The notes under the pieces were generated by a model. It had not been told where the DNA came from. It ran no database searches and saw nothing but the letters and a program-made list of their open reading frames with translations. Position numbers and translations under genes: made by a program. This document shows positions 63,133 to 64,000 of a DNA stretch of 64,000 nt, in pieces. The stretch's first letter is position 1. Each line of letters starts with the position of its first letter. The DNA comes from an uncultured bacterium (GTDB taxonomy: Bacteria > Actinomycetota > Coriobacteriia > Coriobacteriales > Coriobacteriaceae): positions 87,576 to 151,575 of the forward strand of contig CAJMOF010000004.1 in NCBI GenBank assembly GCA_905215065.1. The letters run 5' to 3'.

Positions 63133-63188
63133 CCCTTCTTCTGTCACTGCATCAAACTTGCAGGCAAACAACAGAGAGGAGCAATCAT

Positions 63189-63812
63189 ATGAAGCACTTT
63201 GACCATATCGTATTTGACGTTGATGGGACATTGGCAGATACAGAAGAAAGCGTTCTGTCATCGCTTGTCCAGATTGTCCAAGAAGAGACCAGCAAAACGC
63301 TTCCCCGACACGAGCTTGACTTTGCCCTCGGCATACCCGGCAAGGATGCCCTTGAGAAACTTGGGATCTACTCGCAGGCAACGTTGGATCGCTGGTGCCA
63401 AGTTGCCGCCAGCTTTAAAAGCACCATCAGCGTGTTTCCAGGTTTGCTTGAAGTCATCGCAACGCTCGCCGATAGCGGCTGCAAACTTGGCATCGTCTCC
63501 TCACGTGCGCGTGACGAATACGCAAAAGAAATTGCACCCCTTGGTTTCGATAAGTATTTTGAGCACATCATCCTTGTCGAAGACACAACCGAACATAAAC
63601 CCGCACCCGCACCCATGCTCGAATATCTCCGACGTGCGGGCGCGAATCCTGGCAACGTCGTCTACGTTGGCGACACCGTCTACGACGAACAATGCGCAAC
63701 TTCAGCAGGGGTCAGTTTTGCCCGAGCAGCATGGGGATCACACCAAGATATCCCAAACGCCACCTACAACCTCAAAACCCCCAACGACCTACTAACCCTA
63801 ACAACCAAATAA
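63189..63812 (+). CDS. HAD-superfamily hydrolase (phosphoglycolate phosphatase-like)
   Basis: A 207-aa HAD phosphatase. Motif I is VFDVDGTLAD with the nucleophile Asp near residue 9, motif II Ser is in GIVSSRA near 104, motif III Lys is in EHKPAPAP near 139 and motif IV is GDTVYDE near 163. The helical cap between motifs I and II fits subfamily IA, such as Gph or PpaX. The substrate is unknown. RBS AGAGAGGAG. Confidence 0.9.
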   Translation: MKHFDHIVFDVDGTLADTEESVLSSLVQIVQEETSKTLPRHELDFALGIPGKDALEKLGIYSQATLDRWCQVAASFKSTISVFPGLLEVIATLADSGCKLGIVSSRARDEYAKEIAPLGFDKYFEHIILVEDTTEHKPAPAPMLEYLRRAGANPGNVVYVGDTVYDEQCATSAGVSFARAAWGSHQDIPNATYNLKTPNDLLTLTTK

Positions 63813-63836
63813 CCCACGCGTCCCACCCTTTCAGCC

Positions 63837-64000
63837 CTAACGCCACAAGGGCGACGACCTCGAGTAGGTCAACCTGGGAGGGACGAGGGCTTAGTTCCCC
63901 AATCTTTCCGCAGGGGGCAAAAAGCAACGTCTTATTTTTCCGACACTAACGCCACAAGGGCGACGACCTCGAGTAGGTCAACCTGGGAGGGACGAGGGCT
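63837..64000 (+). repeat. 109-bp-period direct repeat with long-hairpin box (element E, cut by window)
   Basis: A 55-bp sequence at 63837-63891 recurs at 63946-64000, where the window ends. Between them is AATCTTTCCGCAGGGGGC (63901-63918), which matches box two of the long-hairpin family in the orientation of C and D, preceded by GACGAGGGCTTAGTTCCCC as a possible left arm. The second half lies beyond the window, so the structure is incomplete. Confidence 0.55.

Overview
The window looks like chromosomal DNA of a Collinsella-like member of the Coriobacteriia (Actinomycetota). It is GC-rich and densely coded, uses GTG and TTG starts behind clear Shine-Dalgarno sites, carries gut-anaerobe metabolism (pyruvate formate-lyase, sucrose PTS, GH32 enzymes), and has many intergenic hairpins. 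The genus is inferred from recalled protein resemblance, not from a search. I saw no rRNA, tRNA, CRISPR array, phage or transposase gene.

Layout. 0-5 kb: an ABC-2 exporter pair, an HTH/DUF2975 pair, and an HPt protein beside a GGDEF-REC-HD-GYP protein. 5-13 kb: hydrolase, radical SAM protein, SEC-C methionine aminopeptidase, D-2-hydroxyacid dehydrogenase, a RelB/PIN toxin-antitoxin pair, M18 aminopeptidase and an Ntn-type amide hydrolase. 13-25 kb: phosphofructokinase, membrane-anchored XRE regulator, MacB-type ABC pair, GyrI-like protein behind a LexA-like box, ClC channel, AIM24 protein, and a two-component system. 25-32 kb: Ogt and the aspartate-family genes asd and lysC (minus strand) and thrC and thrB (plus strand). 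32-34 kb: an AT-rich accessory patch with a secreted DUF5626-like protein, a 34-aa membrane peptide and an HTH module under a long palindrome. 34-45 kb: EngB, MTA/SAH nucleosidase, serine hydrolase, PFL activase, DegV protein, and a sucrose operon (two GH32, PTS EIIBC, LacI) with four matching operator copies. 45-50 kb: a pyruvate formate-lyase split into two genes, a 2-keto-3-deoxygluconate permease and an SDR dehydrogenase. 50-64 kb: a MarR-controlled heterodimeric ABC exporter, DAHP synthase, GNAT, a Bce-type ABC pair, a NUDIX-Vsr fusion, an AraC regulator and a HAD phosphatase.

The most unusual content lies between the genes. Several unrelated families of inverted repeats recur, in each of which the interior sequence is conserved while the long stem arms differ completely between copies yet remain perfectly or nearly perfectly complementary. 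One family has six or seven members with paired boxes GTCCTCGGACATG and CGTCCTGCGGAAA. A second has two members folding into a four-stem candidate RNA with every stem covarying. A third has three members around ACCTGCGGTTTTAT. A fourth is a set of small hairpins whose loop carries GGGACAG or GGGGACG. Most sit immediately downstream of stop codons. They are the best candidates here for something undescribed, followed by the NUDIX-Vsr fusion and the split pyruvate formate-lyase.
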